Source: Phoronis australis | Lineage: Eukaryota > Phoronida > Phoronidae | Reading direction: 5' to 3' | Length of the DNA: 64,000 bases | Assembly (NCBI GenBank): GCA_002633005.1 | Contig: NMRA01000075.1 | Span: forward strand, 882,028-946,027 | In this document: piece after piece, positions 1 to 12,000 of the stretch | Numbering within the stretch: the first letter of the stretch is position 1 | Layout of the letters: each line of letters begins with the position of its first letter | Made by a program: the position numbers and the translations under genes | Notes under the pieces: generated by a model | The model's database searches: none | What the model saw: only the letters and a program-made list of their open reading frames with translations | What the model was told of the DNA's origin: nothing

Positions 1-656
1 AAGCTATTTCCTGCAAACACTTCCGGTCAGTTCATTGTGATGTTGACTTTGCACTGGCAACTACTTTACAAAAAGTTTGATTGGTCAAAAATTATGTATG
101 AATAGAAGAACGAAGAAAATCAGTCAACTCGGTCGTTGCTTTTGAAACAAGTTTCCTATTATTCAAGATACTGTATTGGATCGTTTGAACGCTGAATTCG
201 GCTGTTGATTTGTTTTGTGCATACGGGTCTAAATTACTGTAGCAACTCATATCAAAAGCCAATCCGTATAGTTTCGAAGAAAACGCATTCTGGTTACCGA
301 AGCCGTATTTTACGAAAATCTCACGAAAACGGAGTTGCAAAATTGCGTTTTCTGAGTAATTGTAAGCTTTTGAGTATGTATGCCTTGGTTTGTTCGTGCG
401 CTTGGATGATTTAATGTGCACACGCTATGCGTACAGTCCTATATTTTGATACGTATCATTAGAATGAATAAAAATTACCCTGTACCAATTTAGATTTTGA
501 TTTCAGTATACGAGAATTATTCAGATGTGTGGATGTCGCCATCTTGATGTCGATGGCGAGAAGTGTAACTTGCTCGCGACCGTAAGAGAAACATGGAATT
601 AGTTTATTTCTGTCATTTGTTTACTTTGGACATGCACAGTTACCTTGTGGGGAAAC
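1..656. other. Left-edge non-coding stretch
   Basis: No recognisable gene. The longest open frames (about 70 to 110 codons on both strands around 92-421) overlap each other and have no family signature. The stretch ends at the TTAA that starts the element at 661. Confidence 0.5.
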
Positions 657-935
657 TTAAAGGAGAATGCCACTCAAAAAAACAAACTAGTTTGTATCAA
701 TTTAGATCGAGTAGTTCCGCTCGATAACAATAAGTACAGCTCTTTTACCTGACACCTGACGGCAGACGGAGGTGTCGTAATTATCCAATGACGTCAGAGG
801 TTCGAATACAGTCTGCTCAGCAGTTCACAACACGCTTACTGGTGTCAGCTCGGCTTGAATTCGTCGTTTTACACCAATAAATCATCAAAATTCGATCTAA
901 AACCCTTAAAACTACATCGAGTCATTGAAAAAACG
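657..935. repeat. Left end and sub-terminal part of TTAA-flanked element
   Basis: TTAA at 657-660 is followed by AGGAGAATGCCAC at 661-673. The exact reverse complement, including TTAA, occurs at 919-935 plus 2000 (2919-2935), so the outer 17 bp of the two ends are perfectly inverted. No coding sequence is recognised in this left sub-terminal part. Confidence 0.5.
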
Positions 936-1689
936 TGTTATCTTAATTCGCTGTTACGGATTTTTGGGTATTTGAACGTGCCATAGCCTACAAATTTCGG
1001 TAGACCAATTTATCAAGGTCGGTCGCGGGAGTTTGGAGTCTGTTCGGTGGTGTGTTGAAATTATTCGTCCGTAAAATACAGACAGGAGAACATAGCTGTG
1101 TGTTGTAATTTTGGACTTGCGATTTTTTCAGTTCTCTAAACACCCAAAACGCTTGCTATCTCGGCCAGTGGCTTGGAACCCGATCAGGCCCATCGCGGCC
1201 GGACTGAAGACATCACGAACATAAACCAACCAAAATTGGAATCTAAACTTCCAGTCATGAAAAGACTATACTATTGAGCCAAAAGAAAAAGTGTGCACGT
1301 GGTTATTTTGGTGAATTACCAGCGAAACTGCAAATCTATTTACTAGCTCGTCGGGGGCCGCGAAGTCAGGTTCAGTACCCTTCCGCAGAACCGTCAGGGC
1401 AAAAGTTGTACAGTAACAATGATTCGAATAATTTATATGAATATCTAAACAAATATTCCCCTAACATCTGACCATAGGATATAAAATCGAGTTTTTGTTT
1501 CGCAACTGTTTTCTGTCAGCACTGAAACACGGCGCTCACACGGCCTCGGTGCCCGGTCAATAAGTTTATTGAATCTAACTCCAGTGATTCATTGCTGGCT
1601 TCTCAAAACATTTACACTCACGAACACTCCAAGGCAATACAAATTGTATCTAATGATGAGACAGACTTTGTTTCAGTTTTGTACAAGCA

Positions 1690-2180
1690 TTGGTTAGGGT
1701 GAGAATAATTCATTTTGAAACAGAATGCACGATATTAAATGTCAACGTGGCAACTCGCAATCCCGACTTAGACGAGTGCTCATCCGACGAAGAATTCACG
1801 TGTCGATCGTTAGGTTTCACAGGCTGTCAGTTCGAACCGGAATACACTGATCAAGAAATAATAGAGATGCTCCGTGAACGTGCACAGACAACGGAACATA
1901 CAGTATGGATAGTTCCGAAAACCGTTTGAATGATTTGTCATGGTGTCAGTGCACTGACCGCACGATAATGGAAACGACTGGGCGCTTGGGTTTGCTGCCA
2001 CGAAATTCAGCAAGTGAAACGTCTTCTTGGAGAAGGACAGATGTGACCATCCTGATTTTGCACCGCATCTAAACAGTGGTGTGCTTACGACGCTTTTGGG
2101 GGCTGACAAAAAGAACTTGCGAAAACATCCTACACCCAGAGGACCAAAGAGAAGCCCGATGAACGATTCAATTACCAAAC
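1690..2180 (+). pseudogene. P2X7-like zinc-domain ORF, frameshifted
   Basis: The first frame (1690-1929) is acidic and reads DLDECSSDEEF, then FEPEYTDQEIIEMLRERA, a lead-in typical of invertebrate proteins annotated as P2X purinoceptor 7-like. A shift of frame near 1890-1900 gives SENRLNDLSWCQC (about 1909-1950). A second shift gives CCHEIQQVKRLLGEG (about 1993-2040). A third gives DRCDHPDFAPHLNSGVL (about 2037-2090). The series W-C-x-C, C-C-x-E-I, C-D-H-P-x-F is the Cys/His order of the zinc-binding module at the P2X7 C-terminus, found in many stand-alone invertebrate proteins. The ORF has at least two or three frameshifts and is probably dead. It has no channel part. It lies inside the TTAA element and may be cargo or a second gene of it. 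Confidence 0.55.
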
Positions 2181-2484
2181 ATGTTATATAAAACGTTATG
2201 TTCTCACGCCTTGAATTAATTGTAATTGTTTACGTTTTCATGGCCAACCACAATTCTACATAATCAAAAACTGATCAGAAACAGATCCGACGCAATGCAG
2301 GCCAATCTGACAGACACGGAGAAGTTTCATGGCCGCACACTTGGTGTTAACGGCGTACTTTTCATGCGAGCACCCACGGGGGATGCTCGGGGGCTCGAAG
2401 GAGCCCCCCCCCCATTTGGTGAAGTGGGTGAAAAGGTCCGCCTCACAAAAACCAAAAACTCCGAGAAAACGAGGCAAAAGTCCA

Positions 2485-2760
2485 CTAAAAGGCACAAACG
2501 CACAATTCACAACTGTGGACGTGGTACTCCGATTTTTTAGTCCTTTGGGATTTTTTTTGTTGATAAAACGTCCAGATCGTCGGAAATTCAAGCCCCCCTC
2601 CGATATTAAAGGCTGGTTGCGCGCAGGCATGCTTTTCATTCTTCACTACCGCGAGCCACTTCCGAAGCATTATGGGCTCTTGAGGAAATCGAAAAAATGA
2701 TTTACCCGCTTTCCTCGCAACTTCATAGTTCGTACAAGCGGGAACGATACACCACACCAT
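2485..2760 (-). pseudogene. THAP-domain ORF fragment
   Basis: ATG at 2760 starts MVWCIVPACTNYEVARKAG, followed by KSFFRFPQEPIMLRKWLAVV. This is the first half of a THAP zinc finger: M-V-x-C-x4-C, then S-F-x-x-F-P and R-x-W. The second zinc pair (C-x2-H followed by F) is not evident: the sequence becomes HACAQPAFNIGGG and then low-similarity residues before the stop at 2485. Either the exon ends early or the copy is decayed. The ORF begins about 170 bp inside the right end of the TTAA element, where a transposase start would lie. THAP domains also occur in cellular regulators, so a host-gene fragment is an alternative. Confidence 0.6.
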
Positions 2761-2935
2761 AGCGACACTCACTCTGCAGAAGAAGCACTAACGTCGCTGC
2801 GTCGTTTCTCACCTTCATCACAGGTTAACGAGACACTTTTCGGGGAAGTAAGATCGACCGTACACGAGGTGATGTGGATATAGACCAATTAAGACAGTAA
2901 AAAAACTTATTAAATCGGGTGGCATTCTCCTTTAA

Positions 2936-3840
2936 ACGCCGCTGTCCATGGCGACTAGAATGAAGGTATACTGTTAACCACAAGCAAGTGAAACGTGTAG
3001 TAATTAATTTCATTGGCGTTTCAGAATGTTACTGCCAGCGATATGCAAACAAAAGACATTATAGTAAAACAAGTGAAAGGGACTCCTAAACTGGTAAGAA
3101 AGGCTTAAATGTTCTTTGTCTTTTAGTCGAGACAAACCTCTGTAACCTTTGCCAACCCTTGCGTTTTAAACGGTTAGTTGTTGAAAATGGGATGAAAATG
3201 GGATATTATATCACTTACAGTGTATTTAGTATCTAAATGAATAGTGGTTACCACCATTTTTCAGAAATGCGTTGCAGTAACTTCAGGGGTCCTTCTCAGT
3301 ATCGATAACAAGTCAAGCTCTACATCTCCTTCGGTCAGTGAAATAAAGGCTCCAATAGCCTTCTCTGACAGTTGTGAAAGTATTAGTGAATGATACGGCC
3401 GACCAAACGTTGCGTCGATAGGACAATGTAAAGTAACGCTCGTGTGTATATTTTGAATCGCACGTATTTAGTTTGGCCTCAGCGAATGACTGGAGAAGTG
3501 TCAGTGACAGAGTTATTAAATGTTATGTGATTTCTAGAAGTGGTAAAGTTTCATTAAATTGCAATGTTCGTAACTAAGTTACGATTTTGGTCGATGTTTA
3601 TGCAATCCAGATACAGTGTTAATTCCTTGAAATAACTTGACATAAAATCTAATTTAGCACTCTGTTTAGGATGCAGTTTGCTTTTTGGTTGTAACTGAGA
3701 GAAAATTTAGTGTTGTAAACTTGGGCGTGTCTTTGCCTTTCATTGTCTGTTAAAGACTTAACAGTTTGCAAATTGAACTGGACTGACTTCGACAGAGCTC
3801 TTAGGACTCCGTCCACCTGTCACGAACTTCTTTCTAGAAT
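2936..3840. other. Non-coding stretch
   Basis: No family signature or long ORF. Sequence is AT-rich with no visible tandem structure until the 60-bp array starts at 3841. Confidence 0.5.
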
Positions 3841-4005
3841 TACTCACACGTGTCAGAATTTTACATGGATGTGAACCAACTGGTTAGGTGTAACCCACGT
3901 TACTCATAAATGTCAGAATCTTGCATGGATGTCAACCTACTGGTTAGGTGTACACCAAGTTACTCATACATATTAGAATCTTACATGGATTTCAACCACC
4001 CAACG
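3841..4005. repeat. 60-bp tandem repeat, about 2.7 copies
   Basis: Three successive units start with TACTCA at 3841, 3901 and 3961, exactly 60 bp apart. Shared blocks include GTCAGAAT, CATGGAT and ACTGGTTAGGTGTA. The third unit is partial and loses similarity after about 4005. Confidence 0.85.
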
Positions 4006-4547
4006 TTAGTCCTGCTTCATTTATCAAAGGGTCACGAGAGGGAGTATGTATCAGGTTGTTCTAGATGTCAACACCAGGTGGAGCAGCTATTGGTCTTTAG
4101 ATAGCAGCACCTAACTAAATAACCGCATGGTCCACCATATACGATATAATGTCGTACAGTTTAAACGGATATCGAGTTAGTAAATCTTGGGATTGAGTGG
4201 ATTAAAATAGCTGTATTTATATTTGTCATTCCGCGAGAAATGAACGAGTTTGATTGACAATACAAAGTATACGAGGAGCCAACAACCATGTAAAATTATA
4301 AAATGAACACATGCTTACATAATTATAAAAATGTCATTTACAAAATAATGGAATTACTCCCATGTTATTTGTGGCAAGATTTTAAAATAGTCTTTGCAAG
4401 AAGAAATGCAGAACTGTATATACATTTGACAACTACAGAGTAAAAACAGTACTTAAAGAATTGAAGGATTTCTAATACAGCCGCTCAAATATTTAGCTAT
4501 GACTTAAAAACTCCGATTCAGCTAAGTGAAAGGTGAATCACAACCTA

Positions 4548-4960
4548 GTCAACTGGCAATATAATACTCTGCCACCCTCGTCAACTGACAACATATTACC
4601 CTGCCACACTGACGTCAACTGACAGTATAATGCTTTGTCACCATCTTTAACTGACAGTACATTACTCAGTGACCCTCGTCAACTATCAACATAATACTGC
4701 ATCACCCTCGCCAACTGACAGTATAATACTGTGTCACTCTCGCCAACTGACAGTGGGATACTGCCTCACCTTCGTCAATTGACGGTATAATACTGGCATT
4801 ATTATACTTTGTCAACCTCGTCAACTGACAACACAATATTCTGTCACCCTCAACAACTTATAATACCATACTGTGTCGCCCTCACCAACTGACAGTATAA
4901 TACTGTGTCACCCTCGTCAAATGACACGATAATACCATCTGTGCCACCTTTCTCAACTTT
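4548..4960. repeat. 32-bp minisatellite, about 12 units
   Basis: Diverged units of about 32 bp begin GTCAACTGACA and continue with TATAATACTGTGTCACCCTC-like sequence. One unit around 4780-4820 carries an extra partial duplication. The array lies downstream of the receptor gene (which is read on the minus strand). The preceding 4006-4547 is AT-rich without recognised features. Confidence 0.85.
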
Positions 4961-5293
4961 CAAATCTGGATGAAGCTTAAAAATTTCTATGCTTCAGAAA
5001 TAAAATAACCGGTCGTGACAAGACAACGTATTAAGTCAGGCCTCATGAAATAACCAAATGTCAGTTCTTCCTAAGCAAATAAATAATGTTAAATATGAGT
5101 ACACTGTACATAAAAACGGACCGTTTGTTCAGATGTTGGTATAATGCACACCATGTTATATACCAGTGCTGATGCAATATGTCAGTGACCTCTGGCGACA
5201 TTCGAGATTGGGCACGTAGCATATATTAGGGACAAAAAGTGAAGTGCAATCGAGGGTGGGTGGTAAAATCATTTTGGACATGTACACTGAATA
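4961..5293. other. 3' flank of the ZU5/death-domain gene
   Basis: This follows the stop codon of the receptor gene on the minus strand and probably contains its 3' UTR. I see no clear AATAAA on the minus strand within it. Confidence 0.4.
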
Positions 5294-6061
5294 CTATAGT
5301 TCTGTAGCTAAGGTCAGGTTACGCGAATTTGCGTTCACTGCCTTATAGGTTACTTGGTCTGTCTTACAGTAAGGTATGTGTACACCTGGGTTGACAGAAG
5401 ACGTAATAACGGGTGGCGAATTTGGGCTTGGGGAATATCCACTGTCCGTGTCCGACTGGGCTCTCGTTCTATTCACTCCGTTGACACCAAAATTATGGAT
5501 AGTACTGGATGAAGTGTTTATAGAACTAAGCGATGTAATGCTGTTGGTACTAGGAGTTGAGTCGCACCTGTTGGTTCGCGATGGGTGTCGGCTACTGTTG
5601 CTTGTAAGCGAGTTATTCACGTCGTTCTCAGAAGACGACTGAGAGCTAGAAGATTGTCCCCGGAGTCTAGACGTACCCCTCAGGTAGTCCAGTACAACAT
5701 CTGCCGCTTGGTTGTGTTCGATGTCTTTTAAGTGAACAAACAATTTCCTCAGTAAATCCTCGGATGATTCTTTATAAAACTGACCTTGGAAAAATGTTAG
5801 AACAACCTTTGTGAAGCTGGACCTGCGCGACAGGATCCATTTCGTCTCTACGTAGTCAATTCCAATACTGTCGGCCAGTGAGACGCGAGCTCTTTCGTCT
5901 GGATCAAGTATCTTACAAAGTTCCATCACGAGGCGGCTTGGAATGGCGGCTTTACGGGGAATCATTTCCACTGGTTCCATGCCACGTGTTATAAGCATAT
6001 GCGATACGATGTCGGTGTTCTCAGAGTCAATGCATTTAAGCCAGTGCTTCGCTTGGAGTGC
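5294..6061 (-). CDS. Receptor exon 6 (death-like domain and tail)
   Basis: 255 codons plus stop. The helical death-like region runs through LVMELCKILDPDERARVSLA, ETKWILSRR and LLRKLFVHLKDIEHNQAADV. The remainder is a Ser/Thr/Asn-rich tail ending ATEL. Confidence 0.75.
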   Translation of the reverse strand, partial: ALQAKHWLKCIDSENTDIVSHMLITRGMEPVEMIPRKAAIPSRLVMELCKILDPDERARVSLADSIGIDYVETKWILSRRSSFTKVVLTFFQGQFYKESSEDLLRKLFVHLKDIEHNQAADVVLDYLRGTSRLRGQSSSSQSSSENDVNNSLTSNSSRHPSRTNRCDSTPSTNSITSLSSINTSSSTIHNFGVNGVNRTRAQSDTDSGYSPSPNSPPVITSSVNPGVHIPYCKTDQVTYKAVNANSRNLTLATEL

Positions 6062-9000
6062 CTGTGAAACAAATGAAAAATAAAACACACAGGGTGACAT
6101 CAGAGACAAAAGTGTTTTTGAAGTTTTTGGAAGTGATTAGTTCTAACCTACTTTCAATTTTAATTGCACTAAATGTCTCTCTGTGACTGAAACGGGTTCG
6201 ACTAGTGTCCACTTCGGTCTACGAATCGACCTTTACGGCACAAGCAAGTCGGTAAAGCCTACCTCCACAAAAGTCTGATTTTGAAGTTGTTATCCTGTGA
6301 AACGAAAGCTCTGTTTTACCGAAAATGTCTAACGAGGTTCAAAGTTTTACCTTTACTTCCGTGCACCCCCACGTGGGATTCAACTTCCGTTTCTCGTGCG
6401 GTCGCTTTGATTGGAAGACTTTGACCAGACCCACGTTCACCGAAGTTGGTTTAATGGTGAATTCTACATGATCATATTGATTACTTAATATATGCTCCTC
6501 TGATAAAGCCTGAAGAAGACAAAGATTAGACAACAATAAACAACAACAAACAGTGTCCAGTGTACAGTATGTGGCTGTGCACAGCCGATTCACCTCTCAA
6601 TTGCACTGACGCCAGAGAGATAACTGAGAAACATATCTGATGAAGTAAACACTAAACTAGTCACATACCTTACGGCCATATTCTCGAATGGGAAATGCCC
6701 TAACATACCCTGATACTTTTTGTTTACATCATTTTTCTATGCTTTGCTATTTGCTACATGTACCTCGAAGGCTGTCTGTGATGTCCAGTACATTTCCAAA
6801 TTGGTCGTGTCCAACTTGAATCTCAGTGACCCTTGACCCTGGCGGAATATGAAGCTACACGGTGCTGTTGCCTGATTTCCGGGCTCTTTAATTATTATGT
6901 CCTGAAAAAACGTGGGCAATAAAAGTAACCAATGACATAATAAATAACGTGTACATGACTCGACTTCGGATTGTGTTTGGCGACCTGGGATGAAGCCATG
7001 GAGCTGCCACGTGCAGCGAGTTTCACATTCAGACAACAGCTTCCCGGAAGTTGTAGTAATGCGTATATTGAGTACGACGATTTCGACGTCAGTTTTGACT
7101 ACCTCAGTTTTCGTTTGACAACCTGGGATATTCGCCAAGTCGCATTTGGCGATTTGACGTCAAGGCAAGCATCGTAGTCTGCATGTATATAAAGTTCGTA
7201 TGAAAATCTAATATTAGCAATAAAGGCGATATATTCAAATGAAAGACGGGTTCAATTTATGAATAAATACGCAGTATGAACGGAAACTCACCGCCGTATT
7301 TTAAAAATCCCCAAATTCATTATGTAGTATCAGTCAAATTTAAATTCAATGATAGTATAGTTAGAATCGACTTACATCGATAATACCCTGAGTTGCTGCA
7401 TAGTAAACTCGCATTTTGATCATCTGCTCGCATGTTTCAACAAAACAGCAAAGACTAATTGTCATCGTAGCGGTCTTTGTCTTTTCCCTTGACGATCCGA
7501 TGGGTCTAAGTTTATTCTGAATTATCCGTTTTACTTTGACTAAAGCTCCCGTCTTTTTCTTTTCACTGCAAGAAGTGGAGGATTCGAGAGACGATGTACT
7601 CGAGCTTTTGCCTCTTGGCAGTGCCAACGTTTTTGGCCTGGCGCCTTTGTCTTGGTGCTTTGAGGAGTCTGGGCATGCGCATGCTCCACTAGAACTCGTG
7701 GTACCGCTGGAGTTTGATGAGTCGTTCGTGTTACCAGCCACTACCGTCGTGACGCTTGAGCCATCACTTTTGTCATCATCGAGTTCTGCATTTTCGTCAA
7801 TACTACCAGCGTCAGGCTCGATGCCTTCCTTGAGGACAAGTTTAACACGAGAAAAATGATCCAGAAAGAGACAAGCTCTGTTACCAACTAACGTGCACAT
7901 TGATTCATCGTAAGTCAGCTCACGCCACGGTTTGTCCGACTCCTGAACCATGGGTCTGTATTTCAGTGAACAGTTTTCATTTACGTCAGAGCAGTGTTCG
8001 AAGCACAACATCACGGGACAGTTAAATCGTGTTCCGTCTGGTCCGAGGTCAATTTCGGGCCCAAACGATATCTCCTTGGGCTTGTTCTGTTTGTGGGAAA
8101 CAACTGAAAAGTAAATGACTGTTTCTTTCTCGACGGCATGGGGCGGAATGATCAGCTCTACGGATCGATTTGGGAGCGAAAGTACACCTCCAGACGAACT
8201 AAATGAACCTATTGCAAACGACATCGTGGCGTACGTTCTCTTTGATCCGTCTTTGTTCCTGAACTTCGCTGGATTTTTCAGGAACGGTTCCATCAGTGCG
8301 GTCAAATTGGTTTCGGGAAACTCGAACTGTTCTTGTGAGAACGCGTGTGGTAATGTGGGGATATATAGCTTGCGTAAGGTAGCAGTCTTCTCTCGTCCAT
8401 ACATGCCTGGCTCCAAGGATCTCGTCTTCAACAACTCGACATTCCTTATGTCACTTCTGCTGTTCTTCAGTGAATCCGTACGCTCCAGACTTCGCACTGA
8501 AAAGTCATCGTTTAAACTACTAGATATGTTGGATCCCAGAGTCAGGCGACTTCCCGAGGGAATGTGTGTGGTACTCACGAAGCCGCTGTCTTGTGAGCTA
8601 GCGCTACTAAGAGCTTGGTTTTGTAAAAGTTTCCCTTCGGGACACGAATAACGCTTAGAAATATTATCAACTTGGTCGTTTATAGTTCGCCTGCTTCTTG
8701 GAACGTAAGAATTCACAGGGGCACTGACTATTGAGGAGACACCTGTCAATAATAATGGATCCATTCTGGCATTATTTAGTGACCCAATAGTGCTGCATGA
8801 AGCGCTCTCTTGTTCTTGGAGGTTTGTATAGTTTGTAGAAACGGTGCTTATTCTGTTAGACGGTTTTGGGTCTATGTTTTGATTCGGAGTGCTTGGGTCT
8901 TCGCTGTCCCGACGAAATGACTGTTGTCGCAGTATTGCCCTCTCCTGAAAATAACAGTGCAACGTAATGCATCAAGATCCGTACTGACTCATCCGTACTG

Positions 9001-12000
9001 CTCCAGTATGTAAGATCGGAATAAGACTAGGAACCAGGACTTGCACTACATGAGGCTAAAAACTGTTTTCCAGACAGACTTTTTTTGAAATTTGTTTAGA
9101 GTGAGGTCGGTGTTCCTACCTATAGCAAAAATTAGTTTAAATTGACTGGTTTGCATGAACTGGCTGATTGTGAATGCTGAATGATAAACGCAACTGTCAC
9201 GTGGACATACGTCTGCGTTTTTGTAAGGCTCTTGTAGCATTAGGCTTTGTTCTTATCCACATGAACGCTATCATTGGCGGAACAACGTGTTACTCAATGA
9301 TGGGCCGTTGGGGGAAAGTGTCGCCGGAAAAATATGAGCGTAATTGTGTACATTACGTCGTTATTTACGCCATTAATTACGCCGTAAAATTACGATCGTA
9401 ATTTAATTCTTCATGGCGTAAAATTACGCTCGTAATTTAGTTGAAACTCTTAGCCAATGACATTAGGTTTTACAATCCAAGATCGCGCGCGCTCATAGAA
9501 ATACTTATTTACAGGCGGGTTTCATGNATACTTATTTACTGACGGATTTCATGTCTACGATACGAGCGCTGAGTCATGGCCGATCAATTCGCTGCTGCCG
9601 TGTCAGCGATTGTGCAAGAACGAGCTGCCCAGCAACAGTCGTGTATGTTAGGTCATCACTGATTGGTTTAAATTTGGAACGTTCTTAAGGTATTTTACGA
9701 GCGTAATTTACGGCGACATTTACCCCATTTAATTTACGGGCGTAATTTTACCGCAACACTTTTGCAATTTAACTTACGCTCGTAATTACGAGCGTAATTT
9801 TACGGCGACACTTTCCCCTCAACGGCCCACCATACTACTCACCATCTTCCGTTTCTTATGAAACACGAATATGGCTGCGAGACCAACTGCTACTAACGCC
9901 ACACATGCTCCCACTACAGTGGCTACAACGTGAACAGTCGAGAATGGCGATTCTTTGGATGCGCTGGTTCCATTAGCTGTCTTGTCAGTGCGGGGAGAAT
10001 TCGGGTAGTTGGCATCTGTGTTAACCTTTTTGGGTTCATCGGTTTCGGCTTTCGTGACCAATTGAATGGGTAAGTTATCCTGCCTGGAGGCATTAGTACT
10101 TAAGTTCGTGTCTTTCTGCAAATCGACAGAGTTGTCACCGACGGAGCTCTGAAATGAAAATGGAAAATCCGTATTAGCGTATGTGGTTGTTATTCATTAC
10201 AAACGGTGGTCACGTGTAGGGATAAATCTTTGGTGATATGTGGAACATAATTTTCCCAACATTTCGCATTACCTATCTCACATGAAGCTCGTCGAAAGCC
10301 AAGATGAGAGGGTAGGCTAACTAATTAAAGACAAATCGACCAATAATCCCCACCACACCTATATGCTTGAATGGATGTAAAGTTTCATGTATGCAATATT
10401 AGTGCGAGAATTACATTATTATTTCTTGAAGAAGTTTTCCAAGGTAATTATTTTACGCAAATTATTCATTGTTCAGGACCAGATGTCTTGCGTGATCTTG
10501 CTTTTCTCCTAGAAAACTTGCTCGGCGGACCACAGATCTGATATTCAGTGATTTCATTTTTATTATTATTTTGCACTGCAATACCTCCACAAAAACTTAC
10601 GTTCTCACAGACAGCCCCATTTCGTAAACAACATGTACGCAAGTGCTGAAACAGATTGATTTGAACCCGAATTGATGAGAAATACTTGCGAGTTCATCGA
10701 CAAGAGGCTGGACCCTTCCCGCGGTACGGTAAAAATTGCCGAGACTAACAACCCGGCGGAAATGGCTGACATCCCCCCGTAAAGGCCGACACCACAGGTT
10801 AAGCGCCGACACTAAAGTTCGAAAGCGTGTGTTTGACAGGTTTTATCTCTTAGTGAGCAAAAAAAATCATACGAGTTAAAATGACAGCAAAACGAGATGA
10901 TAAGAAAATTTTCATAATATAAGGTTGGGCAAGTTTATCGTAGACTGTGAAAAAGCTTACTGGATAGCAATTTTGCTAAATTACGAAAACCATTTTTTTT
11001 TTTTAAATTTTATTAGATGCATGATTTCCGAACTAAACATATTTACGATAGCCTTAGTAGTATTTTCCGCCAGGTGTTACAGCTACATGTAGGTCGCTTG
11101 TACATAATATATGATTCTGTGTAACCAATATGTCGTTCTAAAGCATGAACAAAGATTCCTGAAGTACAATAATATGCATTTTTAATGTAATTTAAGTTAT
11201 GAATAGTACCTATATCATAAATCACATCTTTGTTATTCTTTCACATTTTTGTAAAAATGCGTTTTTCCAATGTTAATTCCTATTGGCTAACGCTCATCTG
11301 ACGTCACTAAGGCTGTACCGTGGGTGAAGGCAATGAGATAAATTAAGCTTATTATGTATATAGCTCACTGGGTGAATGCCTCTCCGCTATAGAACTGTGC
11401 TTAATGTGTATAACTCGTCGGCGATCTCGGCTCTCAAAAGATCATAATACAAGTTTACTGCCGTGTAGTGTTGACTATTAGTGGAACGATGCCGTTCTAG
11501 GCACCAGGCCAGGAAAGGGCCCCGACTGCGTAGCCTGGCCTTGGTGTAAGCTGTACTAATACTAAATATACAGCCGTTGCACCGACGTGGGTAAATACTG
11601 ATAAAATAAAATCTGACACAAAATAAGTGTCATTAAAAATTACACTATTGATAACATAAGTTTTTTCAGATATCATGACGGCGTGACCGGGACGTTATTC
11701 ACTCACATGTGTCGTGAAGAGTCATAGAATAGAGCTCTATTGGTGACAATGACACGGGCATTACATTTAGCTTTCGACAATAAACGGCCCATACACGATC
11801 CGAAAAACCTGGTCCATCGCTATGGAATCCAAAAACCCGCAAGGCTATATGCTGTGAAAGAAAACGAAGAAATGCTCCGTTTAACAATTTGCCCGACACT
11901 GTTTTGGTAGAAAAACAGGAGAAAGTTAGAACAAATGGTGTAGTGGTAATGTACAAAGAAGCACTAGCGAAGAAAAGCCTAGGAAAGACTGTTTTCCAGA

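Larger units (their letters stand above)
661..2931. mobile_element. TTAA-flanked DNA transposon remnant, Kolobok-like
   Basis: A 2271-bp segment is bounded by TTAA on both sides (657-660 and 932-935 of the 2000 block, that is 2932-2935) and by a perfect 13-bp inverted repeat, AGGAGAATGCCAC. Inside, near the right end on the minus strand, is a THAP zinc-finger-like ORF (2485-2760). In the middle on the plus strand is a broken ORF resembling the zinc-binding domain shared with the P2X7 receptor tail (1690-2180). TTAA target duplication plus a THAP domain is the known combination of the Kolobok superfamily; piggyBac also uses TTAA but has no THAP. No DDE catalytic core is visible, so the copy is defective. 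The classification is inference. Confidence 0.55.

Noticed and set aside
1810-2178. Minus-strand 122-codon frame
   Set aside because: It overlaps the P2X7-like zinc module on the other strand, which has the clear Cys/His motifs.
4548-4960. Regular repeats resembling a CRISPR array
   Set aside because: Units are contiguous and diverged with no unique spacers, and this is an animal genome.
8115-8651. Plus-strand 178-codon frame
   Set aside because: Antisense of the long ZU5 exon.
11708-11853. Possible extra receptor exon after TTTCTTTCACAG reading IALRVFGFHSDGPGF
   Set aside because: It enters in phase 0 but leaves in phase 1, while the next exon needs phase 0. Kept only as a weak possibility.
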